Part shown: one piece after another, positions 11,611-22,900 of the stretch | Position numbering within the stretch: position 1 is the first letter of the stretch | Layout of the letters: each line of letters opens with the position of its first letter | NCBI GenBank assembly: GCA_039519185.1 | Contig: CM076849.1 | Location: forward strand, 67,388,784 to 67,452,783 | Direction of reading: 5' to 3' | Length of the DNA stretch: 64,000 bases | DNA from: Astragalus membranaceus | Taxonomy: Eukaryota > Streptophyta > Magnoliopsida > Fabales > Fabaceae | The notes under the pieces: model-generated | The model's database searches: none | What the model was told of the DNA's origin: nothing | The model's input: the letters and a program-made list of their open reading frames with translations, nothing else | Translations under genes and position numbers: made by a program

Positions 11611-11889
11611 GCCTTTGGTATACAATAGAAATTGATTCTTGCTTTCCACAAAATTGTTTTTTAGGTTTTTGCCATGCATGCATAAAATGTTTTCCAAAGC
11701 TTGCCATGCATGCATAACATATTTTCAAAACCCTAATTTCCCAAAAAGTGTATTCTGACCCTAAAAATGATTTCAAAAACTTTGGAATGGGTTCTAGGAC
11801 CCAAAATGCAATGCATAATTTATTATATATTTTTTGTGTGGAAAATTAAGGTTTGGACCTAAGCCGGACAAAATTGGGGTATGACAGTG

Positions 11890-12021
11890 TCATGGTGGTT
11901 TAATTATGCTAGTGATAGATCTAAAATAAGCAATAGTTCTCTTTGTCTGATCTGTAATTTAGAAGATGAAATAGAAATTCATCAGTTGCGTGAATGTTCT
12001 CTGACTTATGATGCTTGGTAG
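11890..12021 (+). pseudogene. Fragment of a non-LTR retrotransposon zinc-binding (zf-RVT) domain
   Basis: A 43-codon open stretch ending in TAG shows the spacing of the zf-RVT domain found after the RT of plant LINEs and in reverse-transcriptase-like pseudogenes. It has C-x2-C (CLIC), an acidic DE run, H-x4-C (HQLREC) and a final W. It has no start and no neighbouring RT. It is either a LINE scrap trapped next to or inside the CACTA element, or a captured fragment. It is too short for certainty. Confidence 0.4.
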
Positions 12022-12538
12022 TTCTACTTAATTAGCTTAAATGGTATGTGATAACAATAACTTCTTTAACTCTGGTTTTTATTATATGTTTTGGTCAAAT
12101 ATCAGTTCTAAAAGTTTGAGGCGGGATTCAGCAGAATGTATTGTTCAGTGATTGAAAATAACCTTATTGCTTTCATTATTCTTGTTATCTTCTTCTATTT
12201 TTGCTGGGCAATTGCTTGATTTGTTTGTTAATAGCTGTTTGGAGTTTGATTGCTTGATTTGCTTGAAACAGTTTTGTAAGAGGAATGTTATTCTTCTTAG
12301 TAGTGGATTGTATTGATTCTGTTTAAATACTGAAAAAATCAGTTGGATCTGTTATAACAGTTTGTGTAACTGTCAAACTGAATTCTGTTAGCAGACTTGC
12401 ATATAGCTGCTATATATTGTATCTCTGTGTAATCTCAGATTATCAATCAGAAAAATATCAGTTTACATTTTCTTCAATATGTTCCTTTTATTTAAGTTTC
12501 CTTTTTATTGCATTAATCGAATTTTGTTACTTTTGTAG

Positions 12539-12598
12539 GAAAATAATGAAGATCTAGTAGGTCTTGATGGCTTGGATGATGAAGACTTTGTGGGTTGA
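12539..12598 (+). pseudogene. Possible terminal exon with acidic C-terminus
   Basis: After a plausible acceptor (TTTTGTAG, 12531-12538) a 19-residue acidic tail rich in E, D, L and G runs to a TGA at 12596-12598, followed by AT-rich sequence with duplicated ATTAAGAAATTTGTGATG words (about 12762 and 12788). Its position just inside the CACTA subterminal repeats suggests the 3' end of the transposon's own gene, but nothing in the residues proves it. Confidence 0.25.
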
Positions 12599-12994
12599 AG
12601 ACACATTCAGACTTGACAAGTTTTATTTTGGAGAACATGTTTTTTGTAATGTTTTTTGTACTTATTGAAGTAACAAATTATATATGCTAATGAATTATGT
12701 CCTTGAAGTAACAATATATAATGATGATGTCTGTTAATTTTGATGTTAATTTCCCTTGAATTAAGAAATTTGTGATGTCGGTCCCTTGAATTAAGAAATT
12801 TGTGATGTCGGCTTGGATGTTCAGAATACTAATTTCTTTTATGAGCTTCATGTTAGAATCGTAGCAAGCTCTGATACCAATTTTGATTCCATTTTATTTT
12901 CAGTTTTATTTGCAGTTTGAATCAATTTTGATTCCATTTTATCTTCAGTTTTATTTTCAGAATCATAGTTTGCGTTTGTAGCAAATGGATGATG

Positions 12995-13471
12995 AAAGGT
13001 ACAGCAACGGTTATGGCAACGGTTTCAACGATGGCAACGGTTTCAACGTGTTGCCATACCTAGGGCAACGGTTCTAAATTGTTGCCACATATGGAGACGG
13101 TTTAGGACCGTTGCCATTTTGGCAACGGTTTCAACGTGTTGCCATACCTAGCAACGGTTTTCAACCGTTGCCATACCAGGCAATGGTTTTCGACCGTTGC
13201 CATACCTTGCAACGGTTTGCGACCGTTGCCAAACCTAGCAACGGTTTTAAACCGTTGCCCTAGGGTGGAAATCAAAACCGTTGCCTTACAACTGGCAGTG
13301 GCAACGGTTTTCAGCTTCCGTTGCCTTTGGGGACAAATAACCGTTGCCTATAGCTAAGGCAACGGCCGAAAGAACAACGGTTTGAAAACCGTTGCCGTAT
13401 CTTTTGGCAACGGTTTTATGGCTTTTTGGAACGTTTTTCGACCGTTGCCATAGGGTCAAAATGTTGTAGTG
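12995..13471 (+). repeat. CACTA subterminal repeats (GGCAACGG motifs) and terminal inverted repeat
   Basis: About twenty copies of CAACGG/CCGTTG in both orientations, many forming short hairpins such as GCAACGG, 7-nt spacer, CCGTTGC near 13150. The array ends at the CACTA terminus at 13471. Element-specific subterminal repeats of this kind are transposase-accessory binding sites in En/Spm-type elements. Confidence 0.75.
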
Positions 13472-13850
13472 TGATCACACCTGTTTCGGACTGGGCCAAG
13501 CCCAATCCGTAGCGGCCCAATGGCCCTCTAGGAAGCGCATCAGCGGCCCAACAGCACGCAATCCGCGCATAAACCCAATCAACGGCCGAGATCGGCCCGG
13601 GTTGATCCAATGGCACAGATCGAGCAAACGTCTGGGGGCAGCCCCCTCCGCATCTATAAATACGGCGTCAACCTCTGAAATCAGGTATGCATTCTCATTT
13701 GGACCTCACTCCGACTTCTTATTGCTGACTTTAATAGTGTCTGCAGGTACCAACCGCCCTCCGACTAGGGGCAGGAGTGGACGAATTCCAGGCAGCTACC
13801 TACTAACTTCCAACCCGGCATCATCCGACTCAGGGAAAGGTACATAATAA
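13472..13850 (+). repeat. Possible LTR fragment next to CACTA end
   Basis: GC-richer than its surroundings, with a TATA-like CTATAAATAC near 13655 followed by a TCAGGTA step and a GTCTGCAGGTACCA motif near 13740. This order is common near the 3' ends of plant Ty3 Tat-lineage LTRs. No second LTR, primer site or target duplication was found, so this stays tentative. Confidence 0.3.
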
Positions 13851-14827
13851 CAACATCCCCCCTTTCTTCTAGGTGATTGTACTCAAATCCATATCTGCGT
13901 CAAATGTCAGTGGGTAATTTAACAAAATTCTCCTTTTTTTCTCACACCTTCTTTTTCGAATTTTGATATTTCATCATCCTTCATCTTAAAGTCCTCATCT
14001 TTCTCTACATAGCCCTCATTATTTACTTTGTCTCCTTTCTTCTCTCAATATTTTTCTTCTTTTTTACTTCTTTCTCAACATTTTCTTGTTCCTTTATTTT
14101 CTCTCATCATTCTCTTCTTGTTGCTGATCTCATTTTTCTCTTCTCTTTCCTCTTTCTTTTTCCCTCGACCAAACTCTCAACTATTACTTTCGTCTCACAC
14201 TCTCGTTTCAAGATTTGATCATGAACTATTTTTTGTAGTACAAGAGTGATTTGACAAATTTCAAATAAAGATGAATATGAACACGCTTTGCTTTACATCG
14301 ATGCTTCTATGGAAGTCCAAGAAACAAATATATTTTCTTAGAAGGCACAACATCACAAAAACACTTCATCTTCATATTTCCCTATCGCGAATGATAATCG
14401 CACTTGTTTGGTAACCATTGTTTCGCTCATATCTTTAAACACTAGATGGTTGAGGCTATCGGGTTTATATGGTTGTGGGTGTTCAAGAACAGGAAGTTTC
14501 CACTTCTCCACCATTGTTGTACTAGCTATATAGATCTAATATTATGTATCAATTATCAAATTGCATACATTATTATCCACAAGACATTTAGTAAAAAAAT
14601 ATTATTTTTTTGCTTGCCTTCCATTATGAATCCCTAGGAAAAATTCAACTTGAAAAAACCCAACAAAGAACGATAAATAAAATTGATTATTATTGATTAC
14701 TTTGTCAGTTCTCTTTTTCTTGAATATTTTCTTTTTTTAACAAAAATGAGATCATGACTAAAGAGTTAGAGACTAAAATTGAAAACAATATATAACAGTT
14801 TACTAGAACCTAAGAACCATGTGATAT
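13851..14827. other. Unassigned AT-rich sequence
   Basis: Pyrimidine-rich (13920-14200, TTCTCTTC runs) then AT-rich. The short frame at 14028-14249 is low-complexity S/F/L and not credible. No RNA gene or element end was recognised. The last bases before element D (GATAT, 14823-14827) are its target copy. Confidence 0.5.
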
Positions 14828-17120
14828 TGCAACACCCCAATATTTCTAACATGTAGATACACTGAAGTGCACGACTTAACAACAATCAGAGGACACAATC
14901 CTTGTTTAGATATTGAACATACTAAATTTTTCCGATAATAAAACATAATGTCTCGGATCAACCTGTCTTCAAGTCCATAAAATTTACCTTTTTCTCAACT
15001 TAAAAAGGAATACATAGTCTATTGTTCAATATCATAACCAGAGAAGCGGAATAGGTTCTTACAACTCATATCAGATACAAGTCACATAACCATAACGGAA
15101 AATAACAAGAGAAGCATAATCGGAAACTCAAGACTACAAGTCTTCGGCATCTCCATAAGCACGTCACCTACTCGTGCCGCCTCGTCTTCCTCTTACCCTG
15201 TTTCTCAGTAAAAACCACAATAATGAGAGGGTGAGATAACATATCTTAGTGAGTTCTACCGTAACCCCTCACAATCACTCGGTTCAATTATAAAACCGTT
15301 GCAACATAGTTTAATTTATAAACCACTTGCTCATATAACCGTAGCCTGTCGCCGACCGTGCAAACAACCACAATCTCGGCATATAATGTGCTATTCAATT
15401 ATTTTTATGCCTCGTAAATTAATTTATAATTACAAGCTTACAAATCGAAATACCGACCGTGCACCAACCACAATTTCGGCGAATCGTGTACCTAACGTAG
15501 CATAAAATCGGCCGTGCCACAGCCACAATCCCGATAAACCCCCGCTAGTACTTTACCTAATGTGTCCAGGGCCTAGGGTAGGGGCTCATGACCTTCCCCG
15601 CCTAGTATGCTATTCGTCGGATCGTCACCCGACAATGATATAATTTATATATCATACCCGCATTCGGCCGACTCCTATTTTCGATATAATCTATATATCG
15701 TGGTACCATAACTGGTCTAGATGAGATTACGAACATCCCACATCAATTATGATTCAACAACGAAAACCGTCTTGAACACGTAAGTCATAATTCAGTTTTT
15801 CAAAATATTTATAGGTTTGAAGACAATTTCCCAAAACCATCTTGAACATGTCAAAAACAATTTTTATAAGTTAAAAATCATCACAAATGGTTGGAAAGAA
15901 GATTAGAAGAGGTTTGGAATCGAAAGGAGCAGCGAAATAAAGTTTTGGCATCCGGTAATAGAAGCATGCGCACGACCCGTGCCCAGGGGCGCACGATCCG
16001 TGTGCACTGCTTAAATTTTTTTTTTGTAGGCAATTGCGAAGAGGGCGCACGACCCATGCCCAGGGGTCCCCAGTCCGTGCGTCCTGTGCAGATTCACAGT
16101 TCGCTTCATTTAATTCGTTCCGCTTTTCCGATCTCATCCAATTCCGAAATCCCATCTAAATTCCAACAACACAACCAGAATACAAACACATTCCAGTACA
16201 ATTACAATCCACATAATACATATATATTTTTATAAAAACCGTAAAACGCGATTATTTAGCAAAACGGTTTTCGACTCGATAAATCCTTCGAAACGAAATC
16301 AAGCAACAAAACTAGAATTTCAATTCATTCGAAAACAATAAAACAAAACCCTACATGTGAGTAAAACTCACCGGTTTGAAGAATTCGTTAGAAATCAAGT
16401 CTTCACACGAAATAACCGAACGGTGACCACTCGAACAATCCCCGTAATCCTCCAAACTGCTTCAAAACGAAAACCCCAACAGCTCTTATTCTGAACCTTA
16501 GCTCCTTTGCTACTGAATTTTCTCCCAAGGTGTTCCTACTCACAATGTAGCTTCACCAAGTTGCTGAGAATCACTCCCAAGGTCCCAAAGGTACATGCAA
16601 TGCTTCAAAGAGTGGAAAACTCAACTTTGAGCTTCAAAATCCGAAAATGGCAAGATGAGTTAGGAGAAGAATGGGAAGCTGAAATTAGGTTCATTTGAAA
16701 GAGCTCGAAAAATGGAGTGAAATGCGGGAAGAAATAACTTACATGCAATCAAGTTTGATGGTGGTGGTGTTCCTCTCCTCTTCTCCTCCTTCGCCCCACT
16801 CTCCCCTTTCTCTCCTCCTATTCTTTTCTATTTCTTTTTGGCTCCAGCTGAATGATGAAAATGAAGGAGGATTATAATGTTTTAATGGGCTGAGGGTTTA
16901 AATGGTTGGAAGAGACCAAAATACCCTTGGCTCATTAATTCATACTAAATCCTTATTTTTGCCCAAGTTCTCTCTAACTTGTACTTTAATCCTATGGTTT
17001 ATCCACTAAACGTTGCTTTCTCGACTATCCCATATTAGTGACATGATTTATTTTTTCATTTGAATAATAAATCACTCGTAAATTCCATAAATTGAATTTA
17101 ACGAAATTAAGGATGTTACA
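14828..17120 (-). repeat. 3' LTR of element D
   Basis: Runs from TGCAACACCCCAATATTTC (14828) to GGATGTTACA (17120). In the other strand's sense it starts TGTAACATCC and ends in GCA. It holds GCACG...CGTGC palindromes at 15966-16085, related to those of E. Next to it at 17121 lies the polypurine tract in minus sense. Confidence 0.85.
15966..16085 (-). repeat. GCACG-palindrome pairs in D 3' LTR
   Basis: Decayed GCACGACCCGTGC and GCACGATCCGTG type palindromes in two pairs about 60 bases apart. The matching part of the 5' LTR is 34619-34715, where one pair is shortened. Homologous position to the arrays of element E. Confidence 0.6.
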
Positions 17121-17466
17121 ATCACCCCAACTTTTAAAATTTTGTCCTCAAAATTGAAATGACATACCTCAATGGAATATATATATGGATATCGAGTCCG
17201 CATGTCATCTTCCAATTTCCATGTAGCCACTTCAGTCGAGAAGCTATCCCAGACCACTTTGACAATGGGAATAGTCCTTGTCCGCAGTGTTCTTTCGCCA
17301 CGTTCCAGGATATAGCTAGGATAAGGTTGGAATGATAGATCCGGTCGAAGATCGATCGTGTCAATACTCAGTGGCTGATTTGGATCGGGAACGTATTTCC
17401 TCAATTGAGAGACATGGAAGACATCATGAAGATTTGATAAGTTTGTAGGCAAAGCAAGACGATAGA
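17121..17466 (-). pseudogene. C-terminal end of D integrase/pol, cut by element E
   Basis: Minus-strand frame beginning at the E insertion (TSD ATAGA at 17462-17466) and continuing the protein at 26786. It shows [14 protein letters not shown], then an LRTRTIPIVKVVWD motif and W-K-L-E-D-D-M-R-x-R-Y-P, which is the integrase C-terminus and chromodomain-like tail of Tekay elements. Compared with E, a 4-nt deletion has removed the stop, so the frame reads through the polypurine tract (17121-17145) into the LTR. Confidence 0.8.
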
Positions 17467-19848
17467 TGTAACATCCCCTAATTAGCTAATTAGATTTAAT
17501 TAAATTAGCACAAAGTTAAGTTAATTAATTTGCATTAATTATATGATGTAGAAATAAATAAAAACTATAGTAATGCATAGTTAAAATAATTGTGGTAAGT
17601 TAATAGAATTTGGCTAAGTTATTAGAGTAGACCATGTCATGGTATGTGAAGTGAACAATTTTCTGAAGGGTATTTTAGTCATTACAACCCCCTTTTAAGT
17701 GACAACCCAAATCAGCCACACTTCACAAAATTCAGAAAATTGAAAGAGAGGAGTGGAGAGGTAGAGAGAGGGAGCTGCGCGACAGAGGGAGAGAAGAGGA
17801 ATAGAAGCTGAAGATCTCCAAATTCCTCCATTGCATGTAAGTCAATTCTAGTTCATTCTCATCCTCTTTCCAAGACCTTTCCATTGATACCATTGTTAAC
17901 TGCTGAATCACCCTCTTGCTTCAGCCACCATTTTTCAAGCCCCAAAGCTTCATAGAGCAAAAATGGAGTGTAGTGCTTCTAGTGGCTTGCATGTCATCTT
18001 AGAGCTAGAATAGAACCTTGGGAGACATCACCTTGCTGTTGGAAGTTGTTTGGGTAGCTAGGATTTGAAATTAGCTGCTGTCCAAGCGATTTGGAGTAGT
18101 TGAGTTCGTTGTTGGAGCGAGTTCGAAGAGAGTTCGTGGTTTTTGGAGCGTTTGAGTTCTCGGAGTCTCGGTGTTTGCGTGATTTTCATCACGATAGGTG
18201 AGTTCTATAACTCGCTTAGGGAATGCATGTGTTTTCTGAGTCTCCACCTATTTGAAAACCGTTTTACCGAAAAGATTTCGATTCAAAATATGAAGTTACT
18301 TGATTGATTGTTTGGATTGATTTGGGATTGCTATAATATACTGTTTTCAATGCATGCTTAAGTTTGGGTCTTGATCGGAAGGGATTTTGGAATCGGAACG
18401 GAATGGAATAACTCATGAAAATGTCTGTTTTCTGGAAAACTGATGGAGACGCACGGATCGTGTGCCTACGAGCACGGGTCGTACGCCCCCATCTGATACG
18501 ACAAGAACTGGATTTTTTAAACACGCACGGATCGTGCGCCTAGCCGCACGGGTCGTGCGAATGTTTCTGGAACTCTCTACAATTTTAGTGAATAACGCAC
18601 GAATTGTGCGCTTGGTCGCACGGGTCGTGCGTATCCTTCTGGAAATCTTCTGCAAATTGTTCAAAAACGCACGGGTCGTGCGCTTATACGCACGGGTCGT
18701 GTGAGACTTTCTGATCCCCAAATTCAAAGTACCTTTTTATCCATTCCAAATGATTCCAATCCTCTTCTAATCCATTCCCCATGGTTCCCCAACAATGTAA
18801 AGATTGATATCATGGAGTTAATCATATTTGATAGAAAACTTGTGTATTATGAATGTGACGAAAACCGTACTTAGAGAACGCGTGAGAACACAAGTCAAGA
18901 AATGTTAACGGACCTTGAGTCCAATCATGTTAAGATACGAACTTCAAGTTCATCAAGTCATGTAAGCTAATTGATTGTAAGTCTAGAAAGACATAAAAAC
19001 TCTCAATTCATGTAAACACAAATCAAGTTACTTTCCCTCGGGGAAAGGTAGATGGTATACCTTGGGTATATCGAGGATGACGATCCTCCAGTTATTAGCA
19101 TACCTAGTGGAGGGGAGTCATGAATCCAAAGCTAGGACCCTAGCATTATTCGAATAGAATTTCGGATTGGGGTTTCCGTAGATATTGGGCAATCAAGATT
19201 GTCTAGCATTATATCTCGGGTTGTGCTAAGTTCAAGATAAAATATGATCCGTAGTCGCTCACTAGGGCTACATCAGGAAAGAAATCAAAAATGTAACAAG
19301 TAGTCGCTTTTTTAGGGCTACAAGTTACGAGTAAACATCATGTATTCACGTGGTCGCTTCTGCGGGCCACGAGTTCAGATTTAAGTATAATAAACCGTTA
19401 GAGTTGGTCAGGGGTCTCGATAGGACTCACTGAGATAATGTTTATCTCACCCTTCATATTTGTGGTTTTTACAGAGAAACAGGGGAAGGCAAAGGCGACA
19501 AAACATGGATAACTGGTGTGACTCGAGGAGTCCGAAAGTCTATGTTTCTTGTTTTAGGCCCTTGCCCTTTTGTAGTACTTTTGTTATCGGTTGTATAACT
19601 ATCATGTATAAGTTATAAATCGTTTCCGCTACTTTATGTTTTGAGTATTGAACACCAGGATTATGTACAAGTCTTAAGTGTTGAAACTTAAGCATTTTTA
19701 GGAAATTATGAGGTTCAGAGAACCATTTGATATGTATTATCGAAAGTTTTAGTTGTGTTCAATATTTCAATAACAGGAAGATACTCTGATGTATGTCATT
19801 TAGTGCATTTCGGTGATTCTATATGTTAGAATCTATCGGGGTGTTACA
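17467..19848 (+). repeat. 5' LTR of element E (2382 bp)
   Basis: Starts TGTAACATCCCCTAATTAGC and ends ATCGGGGTGTTACA. It contains a palindrome array (18451-18703). A CTACAAGTTACGAGT/CCACGAGTTC repeat stretch lies near 19250-19380, where short 'GTGGTCGCTT...GGGC' type units recur three times. Confidence 0.93.
18451..18703 (+). repeat. GCACGG(A/G)TCGTGC palindrome array, E 5' LTR
   Basis: Four pairs of GCACG, 3-nt centre, CGTGC palindromes, each pair joined by about 10 bases and separated from the next by about 35-50 unrelated bases. The array translates as RTTRA-like repeats in several frames, which explains spurious open frames here. Confidence 0.8.
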
Positions 19849-19851
19849 TTA

Positions 19852-19868
19852 TGGTATCAGAGCAGTTC
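19852..19868 (+). other. Primer binding site of element E
   Basis: TGGTATCAGAGCAG, three bases after the LTR, is the complement of the plant initiator tRNA-Met 3' end used by most plant Ty3/gypsy and copia elements. Confidence 0.9.
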
Positions 19869-19995
19869 GACCTAGTCGGGCTTAGATTAGTTAGGGTGGT
19901 TTTGTCCCTTGAGTAACTCTGCCATTATGCTTCTTATGATGCTAAGAGACATTGAGACTGATCAACTTAATACTTGGTGTATCATTTGCAGAATT

Positions 19996-22900
19996 ATGGC
20001 AGGAGGATCAAGGAACGCCCCACCAATCGATCCACATGCTGCTTGGATGCAGGGCATGATGGAAAGACAACAAAAGATGCTGGAAGATATGGTAGCATTG
20101 CAGCAGAATGCTCAAGTTCAACCTCAGCAGGCCCCGGAGCCGCAAATTAACCCCAGGCAAGTTTATTCAGAATTCCTGAAGATGAAGCCACCTGAGTTCA
20201 AAGGAGGACCGGTGGTCATGGAAGCCCAGCATTGGCTGGATGATATAGAGAAGATTTTTCTGACTATGCAAGTTACAGATGAGGACAAGTTATGGTTGGC
20301 ATCCCATATGCTGAAAGGAGAGGCTCACAACTGGTGGACTAATGTTAAGGCTATGATGGTGACTATGGGTACTCCCCAGACTTGGGAGCATTTCAGGCAA
20401 GTGTTTTTGGAGCAGTTCTTTCCAACGGCAATGAGGTTCGAAAAGGAGAATGAGTTTTTAACTCTCACTCAAGGAAGTCTAACGGTGGGTCAGTACTCCT
20501 CCAAGTTTGAAGAGTTGTTTCAATTCTTCGGTTTGGCTGGCTATGCCCCCAATGACAAGTGGAAGACCGATAGGTACAAGTATGGGTTAAGGGAAGACAT
20601 TGCTCAGAGTCTAAGTTCCTTTGCATATACAAATTATGCGGCCATGGTTCAGCAAGCTCATATAGCCGAAAGTGACTTGAAGAGGTTGTATGCAAGTAGA
20701 AAAGTATTCAATCAGGGTAAGAAGAATGTTGGATCATCCAACAATCAAATGGGTCCTAGGTACAACTCCAACAAAGGGAAGCAGATTCAGTCGTCCAATT
20801 CACCAAAGTTCAGTGCATGCTCCAACTGTGGAAGGTACCATCAGGGTAAGTGTCAAGTGGGATCGACTCAGTGCTACTACTGCAAGAAGGAGGGACATTA
20901 TGCTGCTAATTGCCCAAAGAAGAGAGGTCAGGAAGAAGGTGCCACTACAACGCACGGCAGAGTTTACACCTTGGACGCCCAGAAGGTCACACCGTCAGAT
21001 AATCTACTTAGGGGTATGGGATCTCTTTTTAATAACTCCGTTAGTATTTTATATGATTCGGGTGCGACCTATTGTTTTATATCTCAAGTTTGTGCCGAAC
21101 GGTTGGGATTGGCTTTAACTCCTTTGCCTCAACCAATCTCCATTAAGACTGTTGCTGAGGGTAGCGTTCAGACCCAAGCAATATGTGAAAATTGTCTTCT
21201 ATCCATTGGGGACAGGAATTTTGTAGTAGACTTCATTTGTTTACCAATGAAGGGCATGGACGTCGTCCTAGGCATGAGTTGGATGACGGCCAACCATGTG
21301 ACTATAGATTGTTTCCATCGAACTATCGGTTTCGCCTCCGAGTCAGTGGAGCTACAACCGCCCAATTCTGAAGCTGTTATTTCTTTCACTTCGGCCAGTA
21401 ACTATCTGTTCCAAGGCGCAGAAGCTTATGTCATGATGCTGTCTGCATCCACTGAGACAGGTCAGGATTTATCTTCTGTGCAAGTTGTTAATGAATTTCT
21501 TGATGTGTTTCCCAATGAAGTTCCTTCATTTCCTCCGGATCGTGAAGTGGAATTTTCTATAGAGTTGGTTCCAGGCACTAGACCTATTTCTATAGCCCCA
21601 TATAGGATGTCGCCGTTAGAGTTGAGGGAATTGAAAGTTCAACTGGAAGAGCTAATTTCCAAACGGTTCATCCGGCCGAGTGCCTCACCATGGGGTGCTC
21701 CGGTGTTGCTTGTCAAGAAGAAGGACGGAACTATGAGATTGTGTATCGATTATCGTCAGTTGAATAAGGTGGCCGTCAAGAACAAATACCCTCTACCGAG
21801 AATTGATGATCTGCTAGACCAATTGAGGGGAGCTTCTGTATTTTCAAAGATTGATTTGAGGTCTGGCTATCACCAAATCAGAGTTTGAGCTTTGGACGTC
21901 CCGAAGACCGCTTTCCGTACGAGGTATGGACACTATGAATTCGTAGTGATGCCCTTCGGTTTGACCAATGCTCCAGCCGTATTCATGGATTATATGAATC
22001 GGATTTTTAATCCTTATCTGGATCGGTTTGTGGTAGTGTTCATTGATGATATCTTGGTGTTCTCTAAGACAACTGAGGAGCATGTGCAACATCTCCGAAT
22101 TGTTCTGAACGTACTCCGAGAGAAGAAGTTGTATGCTAAGCCGTCCAAATGTGACTTTTGGATGCCCGAAGTTAAGTTTCTGGGCCATGTGATTTCTAGG
22201 ACTGGTGTTGCAGTGGATCCCAGTAAGATCGAAGCTGTAGTAGACTGGGAGCAACCATCTACGGTTACTGAGGTAAGAAGTTTCTTAGGATTAGCTGGGT
22301 ATTATCGAAGATTCATTCAAGGATTTTCCCAGCTGGTTCTTCCACTCACGCGGTTAACTCGCAAGGGTCAACCGTTTGTTTGGGACTCAGATTGTGAAAA
22401 TTGTTTCACGAAATTGAAGGATCGTTTGACTTCTGCACCTATCCTAATTCTTCCAGACCCGTCCGTAGGATTCCAAATCTATTGCGACGCCTCTGGTAAG
22501 GGTTTGGGATGTGTCCTGATGCAGAATCAACAAGTAGTTGCTTATGCCTCCAGACAACTGAAGCCGCATGAAGAGAATTACCCAACTCATGATTTAGAGT
22601 TGGCAGCGATTGTGTTTGCCCTAAAGATTTGGAGACATTACCTGTATGGGTCTCGTTTCGAAGTCTTTAGTGACCACAAGAGTCTTAAGTATTTGTTTGA
22701 CCAAAAGGAGCTGAACAACAGACAGAGGAGATGGGTAGAATTCTTGAAGGATTACGAATTTGAATTGAAGTACCATCCTGGTAAGGCTAATGTTGTGGCC
22801 GATGCTTTAAGTAGAAAGTCTATCCATACTGCAGAGTTAATGATGCACGAGATGTCCTTGTTGGAATCGTTCAGAGACCTTAATTTGAGAGTCAGGTCAA

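Larger units (their letters stand above)
7629..11886 (-). mobile_element. Ogre-like LTR retrotransposon B, 5' part, disrupted by A
   Basis: Minus-strand element with 5' LTR (9451-11886), primer site, a leader of about 1 kb and the start of its first open reading frame. It is cut at 7628/7629 by the insertion of element A; the remainder (rest of gag, protease, RT, RNase H, integrase, 3' LTR) must lie beyond the left edge if it survives. The right flank at 11887 begins GTGTC, which would be its target copy. B is the only Ogre-like element here that shows coding sequence. Confidence 0.85.
9451..11886 (-). repeat. 5' LTR of element B (2436 bp)
   Basis: Minus-strand start TGTCATACCCCAATTTTGTC at 11886, end GGGTGCAACA at 9451. 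In transcription order it holds an upstream block rich in AATCGATT palindromes (11115-11610), a TATA box (11065-11072), the hairpin array (9951-10216) flanked by two CTACGTA modules, and the primer-site end. This order (palindromes upstream of TATA, hairpins downstream) is the same in element C. Confidence 0.88.
11887..13471 (+). mobile_element. Right end of a CACTA (En/Spm-type) DNA transposon
   Basis: The right terminus TGTTGTAGTG at 13462-13471 is the inverted form of CACTACAACA, the hallmark end of plant CACTA elements. The 470 bases before it are packed with direct and inverted GGCAACGG motifs, as expected for CACTA subterminal repeats bound by the element's own protein. The left end is not in the window; element B interrupts or abuts it at 11886/11887. 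The stretch 12022-12538 between the coding scraps is AT-rich and unassigned. Whether 11887-12540 belongs to the same transposon is inference. Confidence 0.6.

Noticed and set aside
13462..13482. GTGTGATCACAC palindrome at the CACTA end
   Set aside because: Spans the junction of two unrelated sequences; probably coincidence.
18413..18727. Open frames with repeated RTTRA/ARVVR peptides (also at 25349-25663)
   Set aside because: Produced by the GCACGG palindromes read in several frames on both strands; no start context, inside an LTR.
21844..22254. Minus-strand open frame opposite E RT
   Set aside because: Shadow of the RT coding strand; the same holds for other antisense frames over gag-pol.
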